Shown one piece after another: positions 27,832-39,281 of a stretch of 42,156 bases of DNA. Below the pieces are notes generated by a model. The model was not told where the DNA came from. It saw only the letters and a list, made by a program, of their open reading frames with translations, and did not search any database. The number at the start of each line of letters is the position of its first letter. Position 1 is the first letter of the stretch. The stretch lies in assembly GCA_003696105.1 (NCBI GenBank), contig RFGE01000328.1, positions 1 through 42,156 of the forward strand, read 5' to 3'. This DNA comes from Deltaproteobacteria bacterium (GTDB lineage Bacteria; Myxococcota_A; Polyangia; Haliangiales; J016). A program made the translations under genes and the position numbers.

Positions 27832-28703
27832 CGCACGTACTTGGCGATCAGCAGGCCGAGTCGCTCGCGCACCTCGGCCGAGATCGCGTCCGGGCTGGTC
27901 ATGATCGCGTTTTGCAGCGCGGTTGCGGCCGGGCAGTCGCGCTCGGCCGGTATGCGCGCCGCCGCCCGCGCGACGATGCGCCGCGCCAGCTCGGCGTTCT
28001 TGCGGACGATCGCGACGACCGCGTCGACGGTCACCGCTTCCTCCTCCTCGCGCCAGCAGTCGTAGTCGGTCGCCAGGGCGACCGTCGCATAGCTGATCTC
28101 CGCCTCGCGCGCGAGCTTGGCCTCCGGCATGTTCGTCATGCCGATCACGTCCACGCCCCACGTCCGGTACAGCAGCGATTCGCCGCGCGTCGAAAACTGG
28201 GGCCCCTCCATCACCAGGTAGGTTCCGCCGTCGTGCACCCGCTCGCCGCCGCCGCCCGCCGCCACCTCTTCGCGCGCCGCGTCGAGGAGAATGCGGCGCA
28301 GCGGCGCACTCACCGGATCGCCGAACGCGACGTGCGCGGCGATCCCGTCGCCGAAGAACGTGCTGGGCCGCCGGCGCGTCCAGTCGATGAATTGATCGAC
28401 GAGGACGATGTCGCCCGGGCGGATGTCCTCGCGCATCGACCCGACCGCCGACAGCGAGATCAACCACTCGACGCCGAGCGCCTTCATCCCGTAGATGTTC
28501 GCCCGGTAGTTGATCTCGTGCGGCAGAATGCGGTGACCGCGCCCGTGGCGCGGCAAGAACACCATCTTGACGCCGCCGAGGCGGCCGGTGATGTATCGAT
28601 CCGACGGCGCACCGAACGGCGTGTCGACGGACACCTCCTCGACATCCTGGAGCTGGTCGAGATCGTAGATCCCGCTGCCCCCGATCACTCCTACGGTCGT
28701 CAC
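27828..28703 (-). CDS. mtnP: S-methyl-5'-thioadenosine phosphorylase
   Basis: The product is 291 aa from a GTG at 28703. VGVIGGSGIYDL, PFGAPSD, FLPRHGRGHRILPHEINYRANIY, SAVGSMREDI, YLVMEGPQFSTRGESLLYRTWGVDVIGMTNMPEAKLAREA and ATDYDCW are signatures of MTAP (compare human MTAP TDYDCW). It phosphorolyses methylthioadenosine to adenine and 5-methylthioribose-1-phosphate in the methionine salvage route. Later salvage genes (mtnA onward) are absent here; a PfkB kinase follows. TG-G-TACACC lies 9 nt before the GTG, and no SD is seen. The upstream region of only 38 bp is shared with the divergent kinase gene. Confidence 0.93.
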   Translation of the reverse strand: MTTVGVIGGSGIYDLDQLQDVEEVSVDTPFGAPSDRYITGRLGGVKMVFLPRHGRGHRILPHEINYRANIYGMKALGVEWLISLSAVGSMREDIRPGDIVLVDQFIDWTRRRPSTFFGDGIAAHVAFGDPVSAPLRRILLDAAREEVAAGGGGERVHDGGTYLVMEGPQFSTRGESLLYRTWGVDVIGMTNMPEAKLAREAEISYATVALATDYDCWREEEEAVTVDAVVAIVRKNAELARRIVARAAARIPAERDCPAATALQNAIMTSPDAISAEVRERLGLLIAKYVR

Positions 28704-28712
28704 GGCCCGCGC

Positions 28713-28721
28713 GGTGTACCA
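28713..28721 (-). promoter_or_regulatory. Extended -10-like element of mtnP
   Basis: The minus strand reads TGGTACACC (28721-28713), then nine bases to the GTG start. It overlaps a plus-strand TACCAT (28717-28722) that may be the -10 of the divergent Ser/Thr kinase gene, so the two polymerases would compete for the same DNA. Confidence 0.4.
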
Positions 28722-31012
28722 TGAGGGGCCGGTACGCCGCAATGAGCGCCCAAAGCGTCGAGGATCTGCTGGCCGCCGGCGACTACGCCGCGGCGGCACG
28801 CGCAGCCCGCGATGGCGGCGACTTCGGCCGGGCCGCCGAACTCTACGAGCGGATCTGGGAGTTTCGCGCCGCAGCGGACTGTGCGCGCGCCGCCGGCGAC
28901 ATGCCGCGGGCCCTGCGCAACGCCATCGACGCCCGCGACGAAACGCTCGTTCGCGAACTGATCGACGCGCTGGTGTCGGCGGACGAGGCCGGCGCCCGCG
29001 CTGCGATCGACGCGCTCGCAGCGCGCCGGCGCTGGGCGGCGGCCGCGGAGATCGCCGAGCGAATCGGCGACATCGACCGCGCGATCGAGCTGTTCCGCCA
29101 CGCCCACCGCGATGTGGACGCGGCCCGGCTGCTCGAACAGATCGGCCGCGACCGCGATGCCGGACAGTTGCTCGAACGGCTCGTCGCACACGGCGGCGAC
29201 GAGGCCGAGCTGGCGCCGGCCCATCTGGCGCTCGGCCGGTTGCTGGCCCGGCGGCTCCAACACGACGACGCGATCGCCCACCTTCAGCGCGCCGCGCGCC
29301 ACCCGACCACCCGCGCGGCAGCGCGGCGCCAGCTGATCGTCGAACTCGCGGCGCTCGGCTTGCGCGACGCCGCGCGCGACGTGCTCGTCGCGACGCGCGC
29401 CGAGGACGGCGCGAATCTGCCGGCGACGCTCGACGCCGCGCTCGATGCGCTGCGCGACGCCGCTGCCGCGCCGGCCTCCGCGGCGCGCGCCGGCGATCCG
29501 TCCCAACTCATCGGCGGACGCTACCGCACGGTGAGCCTGCTGGGCGCCGGCGGTTCCGGCCGTGTATTTCTCGCCACCGACGAGGTGACCGGCCGCCGCG
29601 TCGCGGTGAAGCTGCTCAATGCCGCCCCGGCGCGCGGCCGGGACGCCTACGCGCGGTTCGCGCGCGAGGCGCAGATCGCCCGCGCGCTGCACCACCCCAA
29701 TCTCGTGGAGATCCTCGACTTTTCCGTCGACCAGGGCTACCTGGTCATGGAGTACCTCTCCGGCGGCTCGCTCGCGCAGCACCTCGCCCCCAAGCTCGCC
29801 GAGCCGCGCGTCCGCCGCATGGCGCTCGACATCCTGGCCGGCCTCGAGCTGGCGCACCGGCGCAACATCGTCCACCGCGACATCAAGCCGCCGAACATCT
29901 TCTTCGACGCGCGCGGCACCGCGAAGCTAGGCGACTTCGGCGTCGCGCACCTGCTGGACCTCGGCGCGACGCAGACCGGTGGACTGATCGGCACGCTCGC
30001 GTACATGTCGCCCGAGCAGATCACCGGCGCGCCGCTGACGTTCGCCGCCGACCTGTACGCACTCGGCGTCACGCTGTATCAGGCGCTCACCGGCCGGCTG
30101 CCATTCGTCGGTCCAGACTTCGTGGCGCAGCACCTGGGAGAGCCGCCGCCGCGCGCGTCCGAGATCGCTCCCGATCTCGGGTCGCGGTGGGATGCCATCC
30201 TGGCCCGGCTGCTCGAAAAGAACCCGGCCGATCGCTTCGACAGCGTGGACGCGCTGCGGCGAGCGATCGCCGCGCTGCCGCCGGCGAGTGCCGCGCCGCT
30301 GGTATTGCCGCGCGCGCCGCGCCGGGAGGCCGACGACGCGCCACGCGAGGCGCCGCCGGCGACCACGCGCGTCGCGCAACCAGGCGACGACGCCCCGCGA
30401 TACGCGTTCGACACCCTCCTCGACCGAACCGCCACGTCGACCCTCCGGCGGGCCGTCGACCGCGCGCTCGACCGCTCGGTCATCCTCGAACAGTTCGATG
30501 CGCCGCTGTCGCCGGCCGCGGAGGCGCGGCTGTTCGCCCTCGCGCGCGGCGGCGGGCCGTACCTGCAGCGGGCGCTCGCATACGATCGCGCGAAGGCGCT
30601 CGCCGTGTTCGAGGCTCCGGCCGGCGCGCCGCTGGCCAGCGCGCTCGCCGGCGGACCGCTGTCGCCGCGCGCCGTGGCGCGCCTCGTCAAACGGCTCGCG
30701 CGCGCCGTCGTGCCGCTGCACCGCGCGGCCACCGCACACGGCGCCGTGTCGCCGGCGTCCATCGTGATCGACGACCACGGCTACCCGACGCTGTTGGTCG
30801 CGGGCCACGTCACCCCGCCGCCCGATGCCGTGCCCGCCGACGACGTCGCGGCAATCATCGCCCTCGCGTGCGAGGCAGCCGGCGCCGTCGCGACCGACGG
30901 CGACGCGCTGGTCGACGCGCTCGCCGGTCACTTGAGCCCACCGGAGCAGAGCGCCCTGCGCCTGCTCGCGACGCCGCGCGCGGGCGACGACCTGTACGCG
31001 TTGGCCGACGCG

Positions 31013-33313
<2,301 letters not shown>

Positions 33314-33319
33314 GGCGCG

Positions 33320-33328
33320 ACGGTACCA
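33320..33328 (-). promoter_or_regulatory. Extended -10 promoter of maeB
   Basis: On the minus strand TG-G-TACCGT (33328-33320) fits TGnTANNNT exactly. CGCGCC (6 nt) separates it from the ATG at 33313, which predicts a leaderless transcript. Confidence 0.55.
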
Positions 33329-33504
33329 CCGGGGCCGGGAGGCGGAGGCCGCGCGCGGTGCGCGAATCCGGTTCGGTGGGCCGGCGCTCGCCGCGCAACG
33401 CCACGTGACGACAGGATTTCCCGCGGCATGTGGCGCGCGCCACACGCTAGGCGGTTGACACGCGACGGCGCGGCGACCACGATGCGCGCGGTTTTCGTCG
33501 TTCG

Positions 33505-34116
33505 ATGTCGTCCACCCCGCCCACATCGCGCCGCGCTGCCGCGGCGGCGCTGGCCGTGGCCGCCGCGCTCGCCGCGGCGCCATCGGATGCCCGCGCGCAG
33601 TCGGCCGCCGACCGCGTGCGCGCCGCGGACGGCTGGTTCGCCCGCGTCGCCGCGGTCGTGGCCGCCGTCCGCGACGGGCTCTACCGCGCCGACGAGTTGG
33701 TGATGGCTCCGGTCGATGCGCCGGTCGCGAGCGAGTTCGGCTTCCGCCGCGACCCGATCACGCGGCGGCGCCGACTCCACAAGGGGCTCGACTTCGACGC
33801 CGACCGCGGCACTCCAGTGCGCGCCGCGGCGCCGGGGCGGGTCGTCCGCGCTCGCCGCAAGGGCGCCTACGGGCGGGTGGTGGTGATCGACCACGGAGGT
33901 GGCCTCACGACCGTGTACGCCCACCTGCAGCGCATTCGCGTGCGCCGCGGCGACCTCGTGCCCGCCGGTCACATCGTCGGTACCGTCGGGTCGAGCGGGC
34001 GGACGACCGGCCCGCACCTGCACTTCGAGGTGCACCGCGACGGCAAGGCGATCGACCCGCGCCGTGAGCTGCCGGACTCGACGGGCCTGCGGCGCCAGCG
34101 CGGCGCCGGCTCGTAG
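33505..34116 (+). CDS. M23 (LytM-type) peptidase, exported
   Basis: The product is 203 aa. A signal peptide ends near DARAQS (residues 1-33). A short helix follows, then the M23 domain with the zinc ligands H92 and D96 in [18 protein letters not shown]140 in VYAHL and H173 in GPHLHFEV. All expected ligands are present, so it may be an active endopeptidase that cuts peptidoglycan cross-links in the periplasm. The long coiled coil of EnvC/NlpD types is missing. The 191-bp gap upstream contains no clear SD or promoter. Confidence 0.9.
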   Translation: MSSTPPTSRRAAAAALAVAAALAAAPSDARAQSAADRVRAADGWFARVAAVVAAVRDGLYRADELVMAPVDAPVASEFGFRRDPITRRRRLHKGLDFDADRGTPVRAAAPGRVVRARRKGAYGRVVVIDHGGGLTTVYAHLQRIRVRRGDLVPAGHIVGTVGSSGRTTGPHLHFEVHRDGKAIDPRRELPDSTGLRRQRGAGS

Positions 34117-34139
34117 TCGCGCGGCCGGCGGCCCGCGAC
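34116..34139. terminator. GC hairpin between convergent M23 and hbd genes
   Basis: GTCGCG-c-GGCC pairs with GGCC-CGCGAC around a 3-nt loop, giving a 10-bp stem with one bulged base. It fills most of the 31-bp gap between the two stops. There is no T-tract, so it may act as a weak bidirectional terminator. Confidence 0.4.
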
Positions 34140-34147
34140 GCGCCGCG

Positions 34148-35035
34148 CTACACCTTCTTGCCGTCGACCCAGCGGTAGAAGCCTTCGCCCGACTTCTTGC
34201 CGAGCTTGCCGGCCGCGACCATGTCGCGCAGCAGCGCCGGCGCCTCGAAGCGCTCGCCGAGAGTGTCGCGCAGGTAGTCGGCGATGTGCAGGCGGATGTC
34301 GAGGCCGACGAGATCCGACAATTCCAGCGGACCCATCGGGTAGCCGTAGCCGAGCCGCATCGCCGTGTCGATGTCCGCGGCCGACGCGACCCCCTCCTCC
34401 ACCATGCGAATCGCCTCGAGGCCCACGGCCACGCCGAGCCGGCTCGTCGCGAACCCAGGCACGTCCTTGACGACCACCGGCGTCTTGCCGATCCGCTCTG
34501 CGAATCGGCGGCAGGTTTCGATCGTCGCGTCGTCGTTGTGCTCGTGCCGCACGATCTCGAGCAGCTTCATGATGTGAACCGGATTGAAGAAGTGCAGTCC
34601 GACGACTCGTCCCGGATCCGCCACCGCCGACGCGATCCCGCCGATGGACAGCGAGCTGGTGTTGGTGCCGAACAGCGCGCCGGCCGGCGCGGTCTCCTCT
34701 GCCTCGCGGAACAGCGCCTGCTTGATGTCCATCTTCTCGGGCGCCGCCTCGATCACGAGCTGCGACTCGGCCGCCGCCGCGCCGATCGAATCGGCCACCG
34801 CCAGCCGCGCGAGAGCCGCGTCCCGGTCGGCCTCGGTCACCTTGCCGCGGGCGATGCCCTTGTCGAGGTTGGCGCGGACGCGCGCCACGGCGCGTTCGGC
34901 GACGGCGCGATCCACGTCGCACAGCCACGTGCGATAGCCAGCCATCGCGCAGACTTGCGCAATCCCGTGGCCCATCGTGCCCGCTCCGATCACGGTGACC
35001 GTGGCGATGTCTTCGAATGCGACGCGCTTCGGCAT
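34148..35035 (-). CDS. hbd: 3-hydroxybutyryl-CoA dehydrogenase
   Basis: The product is 295 aa, as usual for single-domain HBD/FadB-like dehydrogenases. The Rossmann start VTVIGAGTMGHGIAQVCAMAGY binds NAD(H). The segments VIEAAPEKMDIKQALF, NTSSLSI, GLHFFNPVHIMKLLEIV (catalytic His), PGFATSRLG and YGYPMGPLELSDLVGLDI are family hallmarks. It oxidises 3-hydroxyacyl-CoA to acetoacetyl-CoA or runs in reverse in butyrate/PHB metabolism. It is monocistronic. It may serve the same C4-CoA pool as the distant icmA-like gene, but no operon link exists. TGGTACACA lies 7 nt before the ATG. Confidence 0.94.
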   Translation of the reverse strand: MPKRVAFEDIATVTVIGAGTMGHGIAQVCAMAGYRTWLCDVDRAVAERAVARVRANLDKGIARGKVTEADRDAALARLAVADSIGAAAAESQLVIEAAPEKMDIKQALFREAEETAPAGALFGTNTSSLSIGGIASAVADPGRVVGLHFFNPVHIMKLLEIVRHEHNDDATIETCRRFAERIGKTPVVVKDVPGFATSRLGVAVGLEAIRMVEEGVASAADIDTAMRLGYGYPMGPLELSDLVGLDIRLHIADYLRDTLGERFEAPALLRDMVAAGKLGKKSGEGFYRWVDGKKV

Positions 35036-35042
35036 GGCGCGG

Positions 35043-35051
35043 TGTGTACCA
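35043..35051 (-). promoter_or_regulatory. Extended -10-like element of hbd
   Basis: On the minus strand TG-G-TACACA (35051-35043) is followed by CCGCGCC and the ATG. It is nearly the same block as before mtnP and maeB, and again there is no SD. Confidence 0.45.
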
Positions 35052-35072
35052 CAGGTCCCCCGAAACTTTCGC

Positions 35073-35102
35073 TTGACGTACGCGCCGGGAAATTTCTAGC
35101 CT
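35073..35102 (+). promoter_or_regulatory. Sigma70-like promoter of the VWA lipoprotein gene
   Basis: TTGACG (35073-35078), an 18-nt spacer and TAGCCT (35097-35102) form a recognisable -35/-10 pair. Unlike the leaderless group, a leader of about 14 nt with GGTGGGG follows before the ATG. Confidence 0.55.
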
Positions 35103-35123
35103 CTCGGTGGGGTGCTGTTGGCA

Positions 35124-36389
35124 ATGAAACGAAGCGTTGCGTGCGCCGCGACCGCGGCGCTGTTGTGGGCTTGTGCGCCGGGCGCAGCCGATCGCGACGG
35201 CGGCTCCGGCGGGCGCGGCGACGGTGGCGGCGCGGCGATCGACGCGGCGCCCGGCGACTGCCGTCCGGGCGAGACGTCGTGCGGTGGCGCATGCGTGGTG
35301 ATTGCCACCGACCGCAACCACTGCGGCCGGTGCGACCATCCGTGCGCGGATACGGAAGTGTGCGAAAACGGCACCTGCACCGAGGACACCTGCGCCGAGA
35401 CATCGTCGACCGCCGAATCGGTCACGCTGCCCGCGGACATCCTGGTGGTCGTCGACAATTCCGGCAGCATGACCGACGAGGCAGGGTTCGTGCAGGACGC
35501 GATGAACAGTTTCGTGAACGTGCTCACCGCCAGCGGCATCGACGCGCACGTCATCCTGATCTCGGCCGACTCGACCGACGAGCAGGGTATCTGCGTGCCG
35601 GCCCCGCTCGGCAGCGGGTCGTGCCCGAACGACGAGAAACTGCCGACCTACCGCCATGTGGTCACCGAGGTTGGCAGCAGGAACTCGCTACAGCTCATTC
35701 TCAGCACCTACGATCAGTGGAAGGACTCGCTGCGACCGGACGCAACCCGCACGATCGCGGTCATCTCCGACGACAATTCCGCGCTCGCGGCGAGCGACTT
35801 TGCCACAATGCTCGTGGCACTCGATCCGAGCTTCGAGGGGTTCAAGTTTGACGCGATCGTCGCCCCGTACGATCTGAGCGGCGTGGCGTGTTTTCCCTGC
35901 CAGATCAACATGACCGCGTGCAATACGTGCGACCCGTGCTGTGGCACGGACTCCACCCTCGGGATCGCGTGCGTGCCGCTGCCGGCCTCGGAGGGCACCG
36001 TGTACAAACAACTCGTGTCGTCCACGGGTGGCGTGCTCGGCAACCTGTGCACTCAGGACTTCCTGCCGGCGTTCATGGACATGGCGACCGCCGTCGTCGA
36101 CGCGTCACAAGTTGCCTGCGTGTACAACATCCCCGATCCGCCGGGCGGCGAGATGATCGACTACACGCGGGTCAACGTCGGCTTCGCGCCGAACCCGGGC
36201 GGTCCGGAGGAGGTCATTCCCAACGTCCCCGGCGGGCTGGCCGACTGTGGTCCGTCCGGCGGCTGGTACTACGACGACCCGACCGCACCGACGCAGATCC
36301 TGCTGTGCCCGGCGACCTGCGACCGCGTCCAGATGAGCGCCGACGGGTCGATCACCGTCAAGTTCGGCTGCTCGACGATCGTCAACTGA
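35124..36389 (+). CDS. VWA-domain Cys-rich lipoprotein
   Basis: The product is 421 aa. A short signal peptide ends in LLWAC (C17, predicted lipidation; Trp at -2 is unusual). A Gly/Asp-rich linker and a small Cys-rich module (CGGACVVIATDRNHCGRCDHPCADTEVC) follow. The VWA-like domain begins at ILVVVDNSGSM (MIDAS DxSxS from D111) and includes IAVISDDNSA. A further Cys-rich insert (CFPCQINMTACNTCDPCCG) and a C-terminal beta domain complete it. Such proteins are numerous in myxobacteria and probably bind ligands at the cell surface. The last 8 bp overlap the MFS gene, tail to tail. Confidence 0.85.
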   Translation: MKRSVACAATAALLWACAPGAADRDGGSGGRGDGGGAAIDAAPGDCRPGETSCGGACVVIATDRNHCGRCDHPCADTEVCENGTCTEDTCAETSSTAESVTLPADILVVVDNSGSMTDEAGFVQDAMNSFVNVLTASGIDAHVILISADSTDEQGICVPAPLGSGSCPNDEKLPTYRHVVTEVGSRNSLQLILSTYDQWKDSLRPDATRTIAVISDDNSALAASDFATMLVALDPSFEGFKFDAIVAPYDLSGVACFPCQINMTACNTCDPCCGTDSTLGIACVPLPASEGTVYKQLVSSTGGVLGNLCTQDFLPAFMDMATAVVDASQVACVYNIPDPPGGEMIDYTRVNVGFAPNPGGPEEVIPNVPGGLADCGPSGGWYYDDPTAPTQILLCPATCDRVQMSADGSITVKFGCSTIVN

Positions 36390-37551
36390 CCGCGCGCAGC
36401 CGCGCCATCGCCCATAGCCCGACCGCAGGGCCGGCAGCCAGCGGCGCGAACGCCCACCGCCAACCGACCGCGCCGGCGAGCACCGGGACGAGTTGGATCG
36501 TGACCAGCGTGACCGCGAAGCCGACGCCATTTTGTACGGTGAGCGCAGTGCCGGTATAGCGAGGCGGGCAGTAGCGCGCCGCCAGCGCCGAAAACTGCGG
36601 CGAGTCGGCGACGACCACGACGCCCCACACCAGCACGAACGCCACCAGCACCGGTGCCGGCAGCCAATGCGCGACGCCCGACAGCGCGCATGCGATGCCG
36701 CTCGTTGCGAGCGCCCAGGTCGCGACCGCGCGCTCGCCCACTCGTCGCGACAGCCAGCCGCCGGCCGCACAGCCCAACGCTCCGACGCCTACGGTTGCAA
36801 ACGCAACCAGCGGCACCGCCTGCACGCCGGCATCCGCCACGTACGCGCCCACCAGCGACCAAAACGCATACAACTCCCACATGTGGCCGAAATACCCGAT
36901 CGCCGTATAGCGAAACGCATCGTCGCGGAACACGTCGATCATCGCGCGCGGGTCGAACGGAGCGCGGTCCCGCAGGTGGGGACCGTCGCGTACCGCGACG
37001 ACCATCAATGCGCCGCCCGCGACCGCGAGCACCGACGACGACGCCACCGGTGCGCGCCAGCCCAGGTCGGCGCCGACCGCGCGCAGGAGGTACGGGGTCG
37101 CGGTACCGAGCGTGAGCGCACCGACCATCACGCCGAGTCGCCAGCCCAGCCCGGTGCGAAACCACGACGCGACGATCTTCATGCCGACCGGGTACACGCC
37201 GGCGAGCGCGACACCGGTCGCCGCGCGCAACGCCACCGCCGAACCCAGTCCGTCGGCGACCAGAGCGAACGCGGCGTTGCACGCGGCGGTCGCCACAGCC
37301 GAACCGAAAAACACCCACCGCGGGTTGTACACGTCGGCGAGGTTCGTCGCGGCATACAGAAACGTGCCCCCGATGAACCCCACCTGCGTCGACAGCGTGA
37401 GCCACGCTGACGCCGCCGGCGACAGGTGCCAGGCGCGCGCGAGCGCTGGCGCCGCCGCGGTACCGCTGAACCAGGTGGACGACGCGAGCAACACGGCCAC
37501 GGAGACGACGGCGAGCGCGCGGTTTGCTGCGCGAATGTCGTTCGCAGCCAC
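36382..37551 (-). CDS. MFS-family transporter
   Basis: The product is 389 aa from a GTG at 37551; a GTG at 37569 is an alternative. About 12 hydrophobic segments are seen. The segments LSTQVGFIGGTFLYAATNLAD, ATGVALAGVYPVGMKIVASWFRTGLGWRLGVMVGALTLGTATPYLL and PQFSALAARYCPPRYTGTALTVQNGVGFAVTLVTIQLVP fit the nitrate/nitrite- or cyanate-type MFS group. The substrate is not assignable. The gene is divergent from the oxidase pair, with 56 bp between the starts. Confidence 0.85.
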   Translation of the reverse strand: MAANDIRAANRALAVVSVAVLLASSTWFSGTAAAPALARAWHLSPAASAWLTLSTQVGFIGGTFLYAATNLADVYNPRWVFFGSAVATAACNAAFALVADGLGSAVALRAATGVALAGVYPVGMKIVASWFRTGLGWRLGVMVGALTLGTATPYLLRAVGADLGWRAPVASSSVLAVAGGALMVVAVRDGPHLRDRAPFDPRAMIDVFRDDAFRYTAIGYFGHMWELYAFWSLVGAYVADAGVQAVPLVAFATVGVGALGCAAGGWLSRRVGERAVATWALATSGIACALSGVAHWLPAPVLVAFVLVWGVVVVADSPQFSALAARYCPPRYTGTALTVQNGVGFAVTLVTIQLVPVLAGAVGWRWAFAPLAAGPAVGLWAMARLRAVS

Positions 37552-37607
37552 GCTTGAGTTTCGTAACACGATTGACCGCCGCCGGCGACCGGCATACCGT
37601 CGCGGAA
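37552..37607. promoter_or_regulatory. Compact divergent promoter region
   Basis: On the plus strand TACCGT (37595-37600) lies 7 nt before the oxidase ATG. On the minus strand TG-T-TACGAA (37568-37560) lies 8 nt before the transporter GTG. Neither start has an SD. About 26 bp separate the two -10-like elements, so the two promoters must overlap. Confidence 0.4.
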
Positions 37608-39281
37608 ATGTTGACGACCGCTGCGGAGCTCGATGCGCTCGGGCGCGACCTCGTCCGGATGTTCGGCGACGACCGCGTATCGCGCAGCGAACCGGATCTT
37701 GCGGCCTATTCGCGCGACATGTGGCCACGCTTGCTCCTGTCGGTGCGCGACGGCCGCCCGCTGCCGCACGCTCCGCATTTCGTCGTGTGGCCCGAAACCG
37801 AACGCGAGGTGGTCGCGGTGGTGCGACTGGCGCGGGAGCGCGGCGTCCCGATCGTGCCGTACGGCGGCGGCTCCGGCGTGTGCGGCGGCGCCGTGCCCGT
37901 GCGCGGCGGCATCACGGTCGACCTCAAACGGATGACCGCGATGTCGGCCATCGACCGGGACGAGATGCTGTGCGACGTCGAGGCCGGCATCAACGGCGAA
38001 CGATTCGAGCGCGCGCTGGCCGCCCGCGGCTACACATTCGGTCACTTCCCGTCCTCGATCTACTGCTCGACCGTCGGCGGGTGGCTGGCCACGCGCGCGG
38101 CCGGCCAGATGTCGACCAAATACGGCAAGGTCGAAGACCGCGTCGCAGGCGTGACGCTGGTGACGGGTCGCGGCGAGCTGGTGCGCACCGACGAGCTGCA
38201 GCGCGCAATCACCGGCCCCAACTGGACGCAGCTCGTGCTCGGCAGTGAAGGAACCCTCGGCATCATCACGTCCGCGCGGCTGCGCGTGAGCCTCGCCCCG
38301 GAGCTGCGCCTGTTGCGCGGGTTCGAGTTCGACGATGTCGCGGCCGGCGTCGAAGCGATCCGCCGCGTCATGCAGCGCGGACTGCGGCCCGCTGTCGTCC
38401 GTCTGTACGACGAGGCGGACACGTTCTTTCACTCGCTGTCGACGCGCTCCGACCACTCGGGCGACACCGACCCGCGACGATTCGCCCCCGCGCCGCCGCC
38501 GGGCGCCGGCGCGCTGCCGGACGTCGGAGTTCGACCTCCCGAGACCGACCGCGGCCGGCGCCGCGGCCTCGGCCGAGCGCTCAGCGCGCTGCTCGCCGGC
38601 AATGCGGACGGCGCCCGCAAGGCAGTTCGCCGCGAATTGGTCGCGACGGCGCTCGCTCGCCCTCGCCTGCTCAACCGGCTCGCCACGGCGATCGTCGACC
38701 GGGTGTCGCGCAAGGGCTGCCTGTTGATCATCGGCCTCGAGGGTTCGCGCATCCGCACCGAGATCGAAGCCGGCCTCACGTTTGCCGAGCTGGCACGCGC
38801 AGGCGGCAGGGACCTCGGCGAGGAACCGGGCCGGCACTGGTACGAGCACCGATACTCGATCTCGTACAACATGTCGAAGGCGTTCGCACACGGTGTGTTC
38901 GTCGACACGATGGAGGTCGCCGCAACCTGGGAGCGCCTGATGGACCTGTACGCGGCCGTGCGCGCCGCCATCGCCAACCACGCCGCGGTGATGGCGCACT
39001 TTTCGCATGCGTACCCGGAAGGGTGTTCGATCTATTTTTCGTTCGCCGGCTACGGCGACACTCGCGAGGAGGCCGAGCGCGTGTACGACGCGGTATGGCG
39101 CGACGGACTCGCGGCGGCCAGCCGCGCCGGCGGCACGATCAGCCATCACCACGGCGTCGGCCTGCTCAAAGCCGATGCGATGGCTGCCGAACACCGCGAC
39201 GCGATGACCGTCCTGCGCGCGATCAAGCGCACGTTCGATCCCGACAACATCATGAACCCCGGCAAGCTCGGCCTGCCATGA
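37608..39281 (+). CDS. FAD-linked oxidase, AGPS-like, catalytic copy
   Basis: The product is 557 aa. The FAD-binding domain has PYGGGSGVCGG and FPSSIYCSTVGGWLATRAAGQMSTKYGKVEDRV, close to the STVGGWxxTRAxGxxxxxYGxIED segment of AGPS, and LGSEGTLGIIT. The C-terminal half has the active-site region AHFSHAYPEG, HHHGVG (H513-H515, the AGPS catalytic triplet) and FDPDNIMNPGKLGL. It may make alkyl-DHAP for ether lipids; D-2-hydroxyacid dehydrogenases are the alternative. The stop overlaps the ATG of a second, diverged oxidase, so the two could form a complex. Confidence 0.82.
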   Translation: MLTTAAELDALGRDLVRMFGDDRVSRSEPDLAAYSRDMWPRLLLSVRDGRPLPHAPHFVVWPETEREVVAVVRLARERGVPIVPYGGGSGVCGGAVPVRGGITVDLKRMTAMSAIDRDEMLCDVEAGINGERFERALAARGYTFGHFPSSIYCSTVGGWLATRAAGQMSTKYGKVEDRVAGVTLVTGRGELVRTDELQRAITGPNWTQLVLGSEGTLGIITSARLRVSLAPELRLLRGFEFDDVAAGVEAIRRVMQRGLRPAVVRLYDEADTFFHSLSTRSDHSGDTDPRRFAPAPPPGAGALPDVGVRPPETDRGRRRGLGRALSALLAGNADGARKAVRRELVATALARPRLLNRLATAIVDRVSRKGCLLIIGLEGSRIRTEIEAGLTFAELARAGGRDLGEEPGRHWYEHRYSISYNMSKAFAHGVFVDTMEVAATWERLMDLYAAVRAAIANHAAVMAHFSHAYPEGCSIYFSFAGYGDTREEAERVYDAVWRDGLAAASRAGGTISHHHGVGLLKADAMAAEHRDAMTVLRAIKRTFDPDNIMNPGKLGLP

